Positions 1-12,910 of a DNA stretch of 64,000 nt are shown here, piece by piece. The position numbers and the translations under genes were made by a program. Position 1 is the stretch's first letter. Each line of letters begins with the position of its first letter. Location of the stretch: NCBI GenBank assembly GCA_026419785.1, contig JAODTK010005588.1, positions 206,145 to 270,144 of the forward strand, in the 5' to 3' direction. Under the pieces are notes generated by a model, which had not been told where the DNA came from, ran no database searches, and saw only the letters and a list, made by a program, of their open reading frames with translations. This DNA is from Sclerodactyla briareus. Its lineage: Eukaryota > Echinodermata > Holothuroidea > Dendrochirotida > Sclerodactylidae.

Positions 1-1895
1 TGAAATGCCCGAACACACTGACCGGCCGAATCGGCCGGTCCGTGCTCGTTTAAATGAACGGAGATCTGGCAGTAATCGGTTTCAAGGTCACACTGATCAG
101 TGACTTATCCTAATGGAAGGTTTGAATTTACTTCAATATCACATAAACACCGTTTTTTCACTCAGCTGAGTACATTCATGTGATCAGGGGACAGACTAGA
201 CCTAAATCGATGTAAAATTTGCCTAAATTCGTTTTAGAAAGAAGGAAACAGACTAGTTTCATCTAACAAAGGGTAGGGAGTGAGTCAACTTGCTGCAACA
301 CTGACAGCAGTTGCCACTAAAATGGGCCGCCGAGACTGACGTTCGTATTTAAAACGAAAAAAAAAATATACCTAAAATCGCCGGTCGTTGAAAGTTATAT
401 TCCTATCTACCTACAGCCACACAAACATTGTGTCATGGGGCAAATATAAACGATGATTGGAATGTACGTCTCATGTGCCATGAAAATGGAGTTTCCAGTA
501 GGTTGACAAGCCGCATGAAGGTCAAATTTCTCCCGTCCGAGAAAGTCATAAAAACGTCCCTCCGCTCCAGTCGGGCAAACTGTAATGGCCGCCTCCTAAG
601 ACATATAACCCCTAATAAAGGCGATATAGTGCACGTAGTTACCAGCAAATGAAAAGTCTCACAGCATCCCACATAGCAAGAATGCAGCTGTTTCGGCGTT
701 CATCCTTGAAAAGCAATCAAGTGTTTGATTAGTCTTGGCAAGATGAGCGAAGAAGTGATGGCGCCATCGACTAACAATGCTCAGATTGTCAGGTAGCTCC
801 GAAAAAATCGGAGAATACAGTTTGCTATTAATCCAGCACATGCAGTCATATGGTTGGCTTTCTTTCAATCAAAGTTGGTGGAAGATCTGAACGGGACATT
901 GACTTCATTGAGTGTATCTACTAATGCTACTGGTTGCGAGTGGTGAAGGACCAACGTTCATGGGTGTCATAAGATGGTCTGTAATAGGAAGGCATGTGTA
1001 GTGTCCGCCCTCCCCCCCCCCCCCACTCCTCCCGAGAACAAAACATTCGGACGTGTAAAAACTAGAGGAAAATCGACATTTTGAGCACGGTTCATTTAAT
1101 AAATACAACAACAAAATGTTCTTGCAAGGGAGAACGTCACTTCAACCTGTTTCCCGGATTCAACAACAAAGAAAATGATACATTTTCGAGGTAAGAAAAG
1201 TAGGGCCATTTGTTCACGTTTTTCTTTTTTTTTTAAAGATATTTGAAGAATGGACGCGGTAAAAAAGTGACAAAACCTTTTTTTGGGCTGATTTCCGTCC
1301 ACATTAAAATTTGGATTTGAGGGTACAGAAACTCGCATCCTGAAACAACAACTTGATGTCACTGAACGTAAAATCGTTGTAACCATTGTGTCACAAAAAT
1401 TATGATTTCATGGGGTTGAGGAGTGGCCAAAAACCAAAATGTGGAAATTAGAACTACCTAATTGGCCCTAAATTTCGAACCGAGGTAAAATGACACAGAA
1501 CTATTTGAGGGAGATTCCAGCTATGGCATTTTACCACAGATGGTGATTGAACTGATAGGTATAGTACACTCGACGCGGACCTCTCATATCCAAATAGCAC
1601 TTATCTTGACACAATTGAACAATTCTTACGATATAGTATCAGGGATCAGTGATGGGGTTATGAGTAATCGGAAAACAGGTTTGAAATTTTGGCTAGAGAT
1701 TTAGGTTTCTGTAGTCAGTGAGTTGGCGTGAAGATGTAATTTGGAGGATTATAGACATTATATTTCGAATCATACCAACTGAATATACTTATTCTTGTAA
1801 TCGACGCGGATCACTCAGTCTCAAGTATATCATAATCGGACATAAATATGGATATAGAGTATGCATTTATGACTAATACGGATTGAAAAACTGGA
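1..1895. other. Intergenic stretch, no gene seen
   Basis: Only short open frames (under 100 codons) on both strands, none resembling a known protein and none with a consistent exon structure. It contains a run of 13 C at 1012-1024 and an A/T-rich second half. No RNA gene or repeat boundary could be defined. Confidence 0.6.
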
Positions 1896-1903
1896 ATATG
1901 CAT

Positions 1904-3529
1904 CAGGGGCGGCGCTAGGGCCCGATGATTGGGGGGCATATTAGGTTTTGACCAATCTGTCTTTGGAGACTAATATGGGGGAGGGTCTAAGGGGAGGGGG
2001 TGTCCCCCTCCCCTCTGGAATTTTTTGATGTTTAAGCGTCCTTAGATGCAATATGTGCTATTTATGGTCACATTTTCTCACTCTTGGTATTGGTTAAAGG
2101 CGAAATGCGAGTTCAAATTATGGATGCCAATTACCCAAAAGAGGAAGATAACCGTTTCAAGTTAGCCTACAATTTGATAAACATGTATTCTTGTTTGTTT
2201 CATTTGCAGCTTTGAATTGGGCATTAAGATGTGAAATACACTCACAAGCCGTTAATTCGGGCCCTCTTCCCGAGTTGGCTACAATTGACCATCAGCTGAC
2301 TAACTGTTGTCGACATGGAATGCCTTCACACAACTTGAAATTAGTCAATACTGACGTGTATTTCACTATCCAAGGACTTCGGGATGACCTATGATTTGAG
2401 GTAATATAGCGCCACTACCAACCGTTTAAAAAAAATTCTCCTCCTTACCAGTGGCGTCTCCAGACTTTTCATACTGGGGGGCACAAGGGGGGGGCACAGA
2501 CATTTAGCGGGGCACAACAACTATCTAAGGGAGCGCACCATGGGTGGCGCGGAAAACGCACAAGAAAATTTTGGGTTGCTTTTCTCGTAAGCACCCGATT
2601 AGCCGGAAATGACCTCTCCCGAGCGCTTTTGGCGGTATGTAGTTAACAAGGCTTTAAATCTGGCATTTTGGGATCACGAATTCGGTAATCGTGGAAAATT
2701 GTAACATTTTGTCAGACCTCGACCTTATCGTTGCCCCGACTGTGGCCAAATATTCAATAATTGTGCTCCACACTAATGATCACCAGTGCGCGCAAAGCGC
2801 GCAATTTTTTCCTTTGTTTTCCCGGCACTTGGAACACAGGATCTCACCCAAATATGGGACATTTAGCTATCTTTAGCTCTAATGTCCACACCAACCATGT
2901 ATAACGTCAGTAGCAGTTACCTGGAGAAAACATGTGTTGAAAATCGAAGCAATTTGATAGCCGAAGCAACTGCAGTTCCAAATCGCGCGTGGTAGAGGAA
3001 GGAAAAGGACCGGAGGCTAAAGGGTTCAGTAATCAAAAAGAGGTTGACTGTAGTGTTCAAGGTCAATGGGAATGTTGTTGTATTATTTCAGTATTTTACC
3101 TCACAGATATTTATTAGTTAGGAGCCTGATGTATAAATTTCCTGTTGAGTGTGTGGAGATGGGAAAGCGATGGGAAAAAAATCCATCGCTATAGTACACG
3201 CGCGAAGCGCGAACGAAAAATTTTTCAAATTTTATCGCATTCGATGCGAATTTGGCACAATTTTGTCTTTCTTGAGATATTTATTGTTGTGTTTTGCAAG
3301 ATCCATTTCAAACTGGTAACCGATTACTGACCACATAATATATTTTGCCGACGGGACCACCGTGGAACTACCTCACCCCACCCCCTACAAACAAACATTG
3401 CTCAAATGCATTTCCATCAAAAAATATTTTTCGGCTCAAAGTCCGATTGGGGGCACGCCCCCCCCCCCCCCCCGCCCCCGTTGGGGGGGGGGGGTTGCCC
3501 CCCCCCCTTCCACGTGGCGGCCGCCGCTG
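1904..3529. mobile_element. Non-autonomous hAT-type DNA transposon, 1,626 bp
   Basis: The left end begins CAGGGGCGGCGCTAGGG and the reverse complement of the right end begins CAGCGGCGGCCGCCACG, so 9 of the first 10 terminal bases agree. Both ends are flanked by the same 8-mer, ATATGCAT, at 1896-1903 and 3530-3537. An 8-bp target duplication with CAG...CTG ends is the signature of hAT transposons. No transposase-like open frame is present (longest about 90 codons, low-complexity), so it is probably mobilised in trans. Inside are two GC-rich hairpins, TGCGCGC-AAA-GCGCGCA at 2787-2803 and CGCGC-GAA-GCGCG at 3199-3211, and long G and C runs near the right end (3458-3507). A second hAT-like terminus, CAGTGGCGTCTCC at 2449, suggests a nested or chimeric structure. 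The ends and duplication are seen directly; the hAT assignment follows from them. Confidence 0.85.
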
Positions 3530-3537
3530 ATATGCAT

Positions 3538-4321
3538 ACATGGCGATGGTAGAATAACCGCGTGTAACCTAACTCCGCGGGGTCACGCAACTGTTCAATT
3601 GTTCCATACCAGAGTTACCAGAAAAAACACCATTTTGTGAACAACAGGAAAAAACAGTTGACGTTCCATCGTAACAAGGAAATGTATTAGGATTGAGCAG
3701 CCTTACGATGATTTAGAAATGTTGAAAACACGAATCTCTTCAATTTCAGAAAATACGAAATGTCGATAATTTGTGTGCTACGTCAATGTAATACAGCATT
3801 AGCAAATGAACAAATCTTTCTTCACGCAAGCCAACTGACGCAGTAGACAACGAATGTACGGATGCTTACACACACTTGTGTTTGCATTTTCATACCAGAC
3901 ATCGCATACCAGTCACAGAAGCCACAGCGTTTATATTGCGCTTCCGTACCGTACGCACTTTCTTCTGCTCAGCATATACGTTGCACACACGGATTTACAA
4001 AATTGATCGCTCCGTCCAGACACAGTGAAGCAAATAACATGTAACGTTTGGATTATTTATGTAGCTACGACTTACATTGTCTATTCAGCGATAAAATTTG
4101 AAAAAAGAAGAGAATCCTTCTAAGAGAAAGATTAAATGTGCTTAGCACCGCGAAGTTAGGTTAATCCATCATACGTGAAATGGGAGGGACACAGAAACGT
4201 AACAATTGAATAGCAGGACATGTTTTTAACAAGCAAGAAAACAAGAAACGGGAAGAAAGTAGCAGAAGAAGAGAGAATAAGAAACAAAGAAAACACCCTA
4301 AGGAAATTATAATCATACAAC
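3538..4321. other. Intergenic stretch, no gene seen
   Basis: No protein similarity recognised. Open frames are at most about 60 codons. The stretch is purine-rich near 4220-4300 but has no definable repeat unit. Confidence 0.55.
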
Positions 4322-4415
4322 TTGTCAATGCCTCATCAGAGGATCATCTGTGTCTGAATAATGATAATAATAATAATAATAATAATAATAATATAATAAT
4401 AATAATAATAATATA

Positions 4416-4448
<33 letters not shown>
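4322..4448 (+). repeat. Retroposon 3' tail plus (TAA)n microsatellite, copy 1
   Basis: A block of about 45 bp, containing CATCAGAGGATCATCTGTG, runs straight into an imperfect (TAA)n tract from 4357 to 4448. Nearly the same block followed by TAA repeats occurs at 5563. A fixed sequence ending in a short A/T-rich repeat is the usual look of the 3' end of a 5'-truncated LINE or SINE. The family was not identified; upstream of the block the two copies do not align. Confidence 0.55.
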
Positions 4449-5562
4449 GTTCAGTTTTATTCGAGCACAACTATCAGGGTTTAATACATAGCTAAATTAG
4501 AGCAGGTTCATGCCTTAAGGATCAATACGAAAACTGGAAATACATGCACATTTTGATTATGATCGTCACGCCTCCCGACAAGGATGTCAAATAATGGTTT
4601 ATGGAGCTACTTCAATGCTCGTGCACTTTACCGATGGGCAAAACGGAAAACTATCCTCCCGGATCCCCCGTGGAGATGCGTAACTGTCCATAAACTATAC
4701 AGCCTCTGTAGCGCTGAAACATCCGTCATTTTAGTGGGCCTACACGACTTGTATCAGGCTTGAGCAGGAGGGAGACATAGACCACCCGGTACGCTGGAAT
4801 GTAATTCATCTACCCCTCTCCCACCGTATACATAGACTATGTATTCCTAAGGTATCCCCCACGTCACCTGTATCGAGAGTCGGTGATTGCAGCCATAACG
4901 AATGTCACAGTAAATCAGCAGGTGTTCTGTGACCTAAAAATGAGCCTTTCCATCAATTCAGCTTGCAAGATACCACCTACTTAACACTGGATGTACAACT
5001 CAGGCATCGAAATTGACGTAGAAAGTCTGCGTCCTGCGTAGACAGGCCATGCGTTTTGACGCATATCCGGAAGATGCGGACGATAAATTGACGGGACAGA
5101 GACGTGTCGGAAAATTTTCTTTGTATGTAGTCCTAGTAACGTTCTTTTCCGATTTTTTTTTTCCAGAATAATGTTCATATGGTTTGATTTTCGATACCTT
5201 GCCGAAGCAATGCAGCCGTGTCGGTGTATATCTGTTTGTGTGTATTTGGTGTGAGCATCTGGCGTTTGTCTCATAAACGCGATAACTCTACCCAACCTAT
5301 ATGACTTGGAATGTGTTTACCCCGATAAATGAAAGACGCAACAAATTCTCGTGAACAAAAATCCAGAATGCTTGATCTGATCCAGTGGAAATTGGTGTTT
5401 AGCTCTCTTATGAGAGTTCAGAGTCCTATTGATATCTTTTTTTAAACATGAAATCAATTTGAAAAATGGAAATTTTATAATTACAGCTCGTAATCACGAT
5501 GACTCAACTCCACCTGAAAAAATATATCTTGGTTTGTGTAATGTGTAAATAGTGAATATCAA
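4449..5562. other. Intergenic stretch, no gene seen
   Basis: The longest open frame (minus strand, 104 codons, 4981-5295) has no recognisable domain, and its codon use does not differ from the surroundings. Nothing else supportable. Confidence 0.55.
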
Positions 5563-5613
5563 CTTTTCAATGCATCATCAGAGGATCATCTGTGTCTGAA
5601 TAATAATAATAAT
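5563..5613 (+). repeat. Retroposon 3' tail with short TAA run, copy 2
   Basis: Matches the copy at 4322-4375 with about three differences and ends in a much shorter TAA run. Same orientation, about 1.2 kb away, so this is either two insertions of one family or a local duplication. Confidence 0.55.
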
Positions 5614-8600
5614 AACACGCTTACGCTAGCAACTTAGACCTGCCTGAGAACCCCGGAGACTATATAAAACTGATGCATATTAGTTATGTTGTCAAAACCG
5701 GATGCTTCATGTTCAAGAAATTCGAGGTGAATTTATTCGATTTTAACCAACCCGAGATATGAATTAATCCAGTGGCAATGTAACGTTGGATTGTGCCCGG
5801 GTGCCCCGGACCCCGGACATTTTCCTTTCACTGTCATGAGAGAAGTGGATCGGGTCCGAGTTGCTGGGGACACATTCCACTGGAAAACAAGAAGGTATCC
5901 GCTATATATTGTGCGTGCATAATTTTATATTCGTACTGCATTCTGTGTAGTTCAAGATGCGCACTTCTAGTGCTGTTATATCTTTAGGTGTGGTATCCAG
6001 ACTGGAACAGGATAAAATGTACGTACGAACTATTACGTATTTGTACGTGTGTACTAGAAAAATAACGTGAATTCACAGGTGGAAAAAGCTAAGGTCAGTC
6101 CCAACATGGGCGTTATCATCACCTTCGATGCGAGTTGGACTATTCATTTTCGCGCCATTTTCACATACTGAAGATTCCAGCAGCACACGTGAACCTGCAA
6201 CTTGATGATAATTGAAAGTCGAACCGAGGTAAAGGTTGAACTCAGGCTATCGAACTTAGCACAGGCTTTCCGTCGTTGATTCCCATGTGAGTGACCCACA
6301 ACCAGTGAGGCCAATGCTACGTTTCCCTACTAAAAACTCGGTCTTCATTTCATATAAACACAGTGAGAGCACCCTGACCAAACTTGGTCCTTTCGAAACC
6401 GGTAACGTTGGAGCATACATTTTTGTTCGTAAAACTTACTAGGCCTGAAGAGATTCCTGAACTTGTTTTGCATCCTTGTAATTGTCCTTCTTCAGCAGAA
6501 ACTTTACAATATTGAACTTGATGTTATTTGTGGTTGTAACAAAGGCTCACTTCGAAGTTTTGGTGTGTATGCGGCACAAACTGTACAGGATCAGTAGCGG
6601 GTCAGTGATTATGGTCATGTTATCAGCACTGTTGTGGTTGAGGGGTGAGTTGGGGTTGAGCTGCTCAATGAATATTTTCTTCGTTAGTAAAAGGCCTAGC
6701 CTATTTCAATTGATTTTGACAACTTGGTCGAAGTCGAATTGAAAGCCCCAATACCCCCATTCATCCCTAACGTTAGTGCCAGTAAAACGTTTCAGAGCTC
6801 GAAACTACAGTAGTAGCAAGGCCCTTCCTCAATTTGAGCAGATCAACTCCTGAACAACATCAGCAGACAAAATGCAATTTGTTTAGAGCGTTACTTGACC
6901 CACTAGAGCCGCTGTTGTGTCTGTCAAGAATGATATGAAATTCAACCGCTGCGATTTGAATTAAAGACACTCCTTGGGTAGCCTGTACTACACATGTATA
7001 TATCGTATGTAGGCCAATGTATGTGCAATAATGTCACATGAATATTCACTCGCAGTCTGCATGTAGCATGTAGCCCAGGTTATCTATTGCCAGCCATAGG
7101 ATGCAACTTAAACGGGATGCCTTGCATCGCGTCACATTTTGGAGAAACTATGTTAACATGCAATGGTTCTGCCATTAAACATTAACCATGAAACTCATTA
7201 TTCAACCGACGAAAGTACAGTCTCCGGACACCCGTACACCACGTGCTGGGCCTTACATAGGTGTGGTTCTCCGGCAAGTTTGTATGACCGAAATGATTGA
7301 CCCTGTTCGCTCTTGCCTGAGCCTTGTTCAAGGGGGGACATATATAGTGGTCAGTTTGTTGTGTCTGTCAGTCTGTGTCTGTCTATATCTCCTGTACTGA
7401 GAAAACCCAAGTGTTGAAATTTCGTATAAGTTGAACGACATACATAACGTATCGGTATTAGTGAGCGAGAAATTTGATTTACATGACCTGTGTTTTTTTT
7501 TGTGTGTTTTTTTTTTTTTTCATGCAGCCACTGTACGATTCATAAATTGCATATTAATTGGGAATTACCCGAAAGCCTATATGCAGGATATTCTATAATC
7601 GGTTAATGCATTCCATTGACAACAGCGAACAATATGCGTTCCTGGTATTTAATATGCTCATTATGCAAAGTTTCCAATTCTATCTCATTTAAATGAAACT
7701 TGGTAGATGTGAGCCTTCTTGGGTTCTGATCGTGCAGGTAAGATGTTTTGGCAGTCACCTTGTAAGCTTGACTAGTTATACTGGTTGTGCTATTGATTGT
7801 GGTGTGCCTGTCTATCCTTTTGGGCTCACAAATGATCCTTCTTTGATAGATGTTGGGGCATAGTGAACTGTTGTGTGAAAAATACATTTACTTAGCAAAT
7901 ATCGCTAGATTTTCTTGGAAGTAAAAATTATAGGATGTGGGGCCCTTTGCATATTTTGAACGTGGTACATATGAAGTATTCTAGAACTTGGGTCAGTGGT
8001 CATTTTAGTGGTCGAAATATTTCACCTGTTGATCTATTGAACATACGGAGAATAGAGCTATCGAGAAAAAAATGTTTGGTTGCCTTTCATATTATCACTT
8101 AATCAACAAAATCATCATCGTGTGATAGTGTTAGTTGGGGCGAGCAAATTACCATCAGCCTAAGTAACTCCTCACTGCGTAGTCAAGTACGGATCAGCGC
8201 CACCCACACTTCCGTGCGGACTGTCCCCGGTTTAGGCCAGTGTACGTACCATAACTGGGAAAATGAGGAAATGTAGTGGTAAGTTTCAGGACAGCTTGGT
8301 TTGCTCATGGCCAAAGTTTACGGAGCCTGTCCTTGGTATGCACTAAATATGTGGATGGCATACATGATCTACATGTCGTTAGCTGGAACATTGCCAAATG
8401 AATTAGGTCCAAGCAAACAAATATCTCCTGGCTGATTTGCCAATCTCAAGGGCGCAACCACTCGTTCTGGGTCTGGGAGGTCTGACACACGATGTGGGAA
8501 ATCGACAGCACAGCAAAGATCAAATGTTTTTATTGTGTGGGTAGGCTCCACCTTAACATGTGGTGGGGCGCTACTTCTTCCAACCTTTGCCTATTCTAGG

Positions 8601-9662
8601 AACCTGTGAGATGTGGCTAAAACGGCCTGCTGATTATAGCATTTATATTCAGTTGAGAATGAAACAAATCGCCAACCCAGGAAACATCAATCAGCTTAAA
8701 ACACCTCATCGACATAGTAAACAGAGGAGTACAGAGCCCGTGGACTGAAGATGTTGACAGATCACAAAATAAGGTCTGTGTCAGTGCCAGTGGTAACTTA
8801 GATGACAGCAAACTAAGTTTTAGTTTGGAGCAGCTTACTTCCAGTCAGCTGATCTGGCCGGGTTCATGACCCCCATGAACATTGTGCCTTAGCCCCCTTC
8901 CCCCCCCCCCCCCCTCCCCCATAGACATTCCCAGTATGGAGTTTGTTACAGAAGATGCAACAGGCCCACACCCTCTTCCAGGCGAGGCCCCAGTGAATGT
9001 AATTTCCCTGTACTGGTGGTAGCCAGGCCCGCAAAGACTGAATTCAATTAAGGAACCAGGGTCAGACTTTGGCACAGAGAGGCTCTGCATTGACGAGAAG
9101 TTATGAGATAAATGGTTTAACCAAAAATATGTTTCAGCCACAGCGTAACTAGCGTTCAGTCCTCGCCGGCCACAATCCATACTCAGTCCGCTATGGGAGT
9201 GGGGGTGTAATAGCCTCGCTTCCAAAAAACAGGACTACTGTGTCAAAATGGGGGTGGGCAGTGGTATCACACGGGTTGCTTAAGGGGTTCAAGACATTTA
9301 TGTTCCACCCCCTCCCCCTCCCCTCTCCCGAGCTGAATCATCTGTGCCATCATGGCTGTTGGCGGAACTGAGGTACGGGTGGGGAGATGAGAAGGGTACA
9401 CTTTTCTAGCCTATGCATGGTATACTGTAGCACACCTTACCGCCTATCATCTAACATTATTACATTCTATGAGCCTATTCACTTTTCCACGATCGTGCCT
9501 TCCTTTCATTTCCTTTCTTTGATCTTCATTTGAACGAGACAAAAATCCCGCGTATCTTCTTTGCAGCCTCCTGGTTCTTAAAAAAGGAGTGAGGGGTCCT
9601 ATATTCTTGATAACCCAATATCCATATTGACAATTTTACCGCCCAAACTGAGTAACGTATGA
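5614..9662. other. Intergenic stretch, simple-sequence tracts only
   Basis: No coding similarity on either strand. Seen: T-rich tract at 7492-7520, a small perfect hairpin with 7-bp arms (GTTCATG...CATGAAC) at 8862-8880, a C run at 8900-8914 and a C-rich stretch around 9305-9330. The 126-codon minus frame at 8845-9225 is low-complexity at its C-terminal end because it reads through the C run. Confidence 0.55.
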
Positions 9663-9821
9663 CATGAGCGTCACAACCCTCTCAAAAGTGTGTGGGGGGG
9701 GGGGGGGTTCGGCCACATTTTCAAAATTTTACTGTGTGAAAATGTTAAAGTCAATGGGAGCATTGTCAAAAAGTGGAGGGACATGCCCCCCCCCCCCGTC
9801 CCCCACCTGCTGACGCCCATG
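9663..9821. mobile_element. 159-bp foldback mini-element, hAT-like
   Basis: The left end reads CATGAGCGTCA and the reverse complement of the right end CATGGGCGTCA (one mismatch in 11). Flanking 8-mers are ACGTATGA (9655-9662) and ACGTACGA (9822-9829), 7 of 8 identical, as expected of an aged 8-bp target duplication. A run of 14 G lies near the left end (9694-9707) and 12 C near the right end (9786-9797), so the two arms can fold back on each other beyond the terminal repeats. There is no coding capacity. The size class is that of a miniature inverted-repeat element; an hAT link rests only on the 8-bp duplication. Confidence 0.65.
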
Positions 9822-12800
9822 ACGTACGACCGTATCCTATTGACTTAATCGTGGGAAAGCAAGCAGCAGGAAGGAAGCCTATCCTAACTTGGCCTGTATA
9901 TAGACCTAAAGACGTGGATAGTCGTCCTTATATTACCCGGTTCAGCTAGATAGACGAAGAGAATACATTGTACGTTAGACCACATCCGCTTTGAAGACTT
10001 GTCTTGAACTTACCACATATTGGCGTACGTCGTCCTGATTTCAAATTGTGTAATTCCGAACCTCACCGGAATGCTCGTTGCTACTTACAGTAGTCCAAAG
10101 CTCCGCAGGGGGTGTTAAAAATAAAAGTTGCCAGAGAACGGATATATATCTAACTTTCCCGAGAACATTGTATTGATTTTATCACTCGGGTTTCTTTGAA
10201 ATATTTGAAAGGAATTCTTCCGCTCTCCTACTGATCGTTTGTCGATATTCGTATGCTAACAACTCAAGGACCCTCTGGCGATTGATACCGCAATAATCGA
10301 CACACATTTGAGTGATCCTCGGGGATCCGCTGTGATGCCAATAAGGTAACGAAATAAAGCTGTGTGAGCCTGAATTACACAACGAGGGAACCAAGATAAA
10401 AGACAATCGACGCATCGAGGGAAGGATACCCACACCTCTGATGTTCGACTGAATTCAAGTGCCTTCAAATGATTCTTTCGATCCTGGAAAAGAATACTTA
10501 GTGAGTTGAATGCGCATTTACAACGGTACCTGTTTAGGAATAATCCGGCAGTTAAGTAGGTGGTGACCGGATGTATTGAATCCTAAATAGGTATATATTT
10601 GTTGCCATTACCTTGACCGGGTGTACTGCTCTGATACGAATATGGTATTTCATTTTGGGGGCAATTAACACAATTAGTGCCTCATATCTATGCCCATACC
10701 TCATTATTATTCGAGTACAATGTGGCAAGCACTGGTGCCATAAATGAACAAAACAGGACTGCCATCTATTTTCAGGGTTTTGGGAGTCTTTTTTGTCGTG
10801 AGCAGAAATCTTATTAGTTTGTTCCGGTTGCAGTACATTGTTTTATCCGTTAGGTCTACAGAAAATTTGTGGAAGGGGGGAATGGTACTTGAAATTATCT
10901 ATTGGTTTTCAATTCCATATGATCATATGTACTTAATGCGATTGCGCATGTCATGTGCGTATCTAGCCTAATCCTTGTCCGTTCAATGAACTCTTGAGAT
11001 ACCATTGATGTGTCGCAGCGAATCTATACCAGCAAGTGTATGACATTACGCCACAAAAGTACATTTTAGGCAATTGAGGGTATCTTGCCCGCACAGGCCT
11101 TAGGTATTGGAGACATATCTAATGTAAAGTAAATAACAACACAAACAATGCTCCGTCACGATACGAGTGCTCACAACACGTATTGACTTGACGGCACAGT
11201 GTTAAGAAGCATAATGATTCAATCTGCATTCAATTCAGCATGTTTCGCTCATTTTTATTTAGAGTTCATCAGTGCAGCTAAGAGTATGACTCGCGACGGA
11301 AACGTAAACCGGAACAGCGGAACCTGTCCAGCCCTACACCTCACATGGCTCGTTTGGAACGCGTAATGAGAAAAGCCTACCACCATTCTCACCTATGCAA
11401 TTGGTCTTCTTGTCGAACTCGCGTGACTGTACACCCTGAGAAGGACGCTGGAATGATTACTAACAGCGACATCTTCTTTGGTTGTTGTTTCCAATATCTT
11501 TTTTCCAATTTGGTATTATGAATATGGACAAAAGCGAACAATGTCATTCTGCGAACAAATGTCATTCGGCGAAACCAATTGTTAAAACTGGTAAACTTGT
11601 TTTTGAATACGTTGTTGTCCATATCTGCCTTTAAGTAAACCACGACGTACAACGAAACTTACTTCTTCGTGCTAATTCATGTCCACCAGCTCCGGCTTTT
11701 TTTCACGAACAATCGATAAAAGACAGGATAAGCACACAGGATTTATTTTTTTCATAGGAATGTCAATCTTTAAATACGGAAGTAAAACATCGTTAACTAT
11801 GTGGCACATATGTGATGTTGGAGAAAAATATATTATTTGCTCTGTTCAAATTGATGGAGAAACCAAATGTGAACAATACAAACAATGAATGTACTGTTAT
11901 CGAAAAAGCATTATATTCTGCAGGCATGAAGCATAACCGTTATCTGACAGCACATCACTCTTTTTTTTTTTCAATCAACGCCAATTGACAATAGATTGTG
12001 TAGCCTTAATTAATGCTTGATACGAACCATGACAAAAGATTTGCAACATACAAAGAGTAGTGATACTACGACTCATAGCGAACTATAAACAGTTCTTGAA
12101 CAGTTTCCTGAGAACAGACTGGGATTTTGCAAATACATCATATCTTGCATATAAGCGGACGCTCATGGAAATTTACTGTTGCTAATCTGCAGAATCTTTT
12201 GATGTGAATAGATCAAATAGTTTCTCATGAAAAAGTGAGTACGTTTCAGGCGGTCATCATGAAACAAGAGTATTATCCACAGTTGGTTGTTTCCGAACAC
12301 CCACGCATAAGATATTTCCATCAACTTTACCACCAGACACACGAAATAACCTCTAAATAACGCTGTGGATGCATAGTCAAATATCGTAGCGACCATCATC
12401 TTGATACAATCCCCGAATTATTCCTCCAATAATATTCGTGCCATGAATAAAAAACAGCAATCAGCAGAGATGATGTCTTATAACATTCATGAAGATGCAC
12501 AAACATGTAAAGTTATGAAATGGTTTTGGGAACATCCTGCTAGCAAGTGTTACATATATACACCTTTCAGACATGCACAAAGTGACTGTTGATTCTCTCT
12601 CTCTGATATTTATTCAGGTGGAGCAAAAATGTTTACTTTGCTTAAAACATTTGGTGGAGTTAGATGGCAGTTTTCCAGGCAGCAATACTCACTGTGTGGT
12701 ACGGCACGGATGCTTTTGGTAAAAGAAAGAACAATGAACATTGGTTAGAATTGAACGAAATCATCACAGACTGCAACTCGATCCCAATTCAATTGCTAAG

Positions 12801-12890
12801 GATTCACCTTCTATAAGCGATGATGTCAATTGATACTCGACCTCAAATATACCCTTATAAACATTGCTCAAAGTTGAAACTAGCCAAGTA
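9822..12890. other. Intergenic stretch, no gene seen
   Basis: Open frames up to 87 codons on both strands, none recognisable. A short direct repeat of AATGTCATTC(T/G)GCGAA occurs twice at 11539-11573. Nothing else can be supported. Confidence 0.5.
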
Positions 12891-12910
12891 TAATCTGTAA
12901 TCTGTAATCT
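12891..12910 (-). repeat. 3' tail of family A LINE: (TAATCTG)n
   Basis: Three tandem units, TAATCTG TAATCTG TAATCT, sit just beyond the 3' untranslated part of the minus-strand LINE. CR1-group LINEs characteristically end in a few short tandem repeats rather than poly(A), which supports both the family call and the 3' boundary. Confidence 0.65.
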
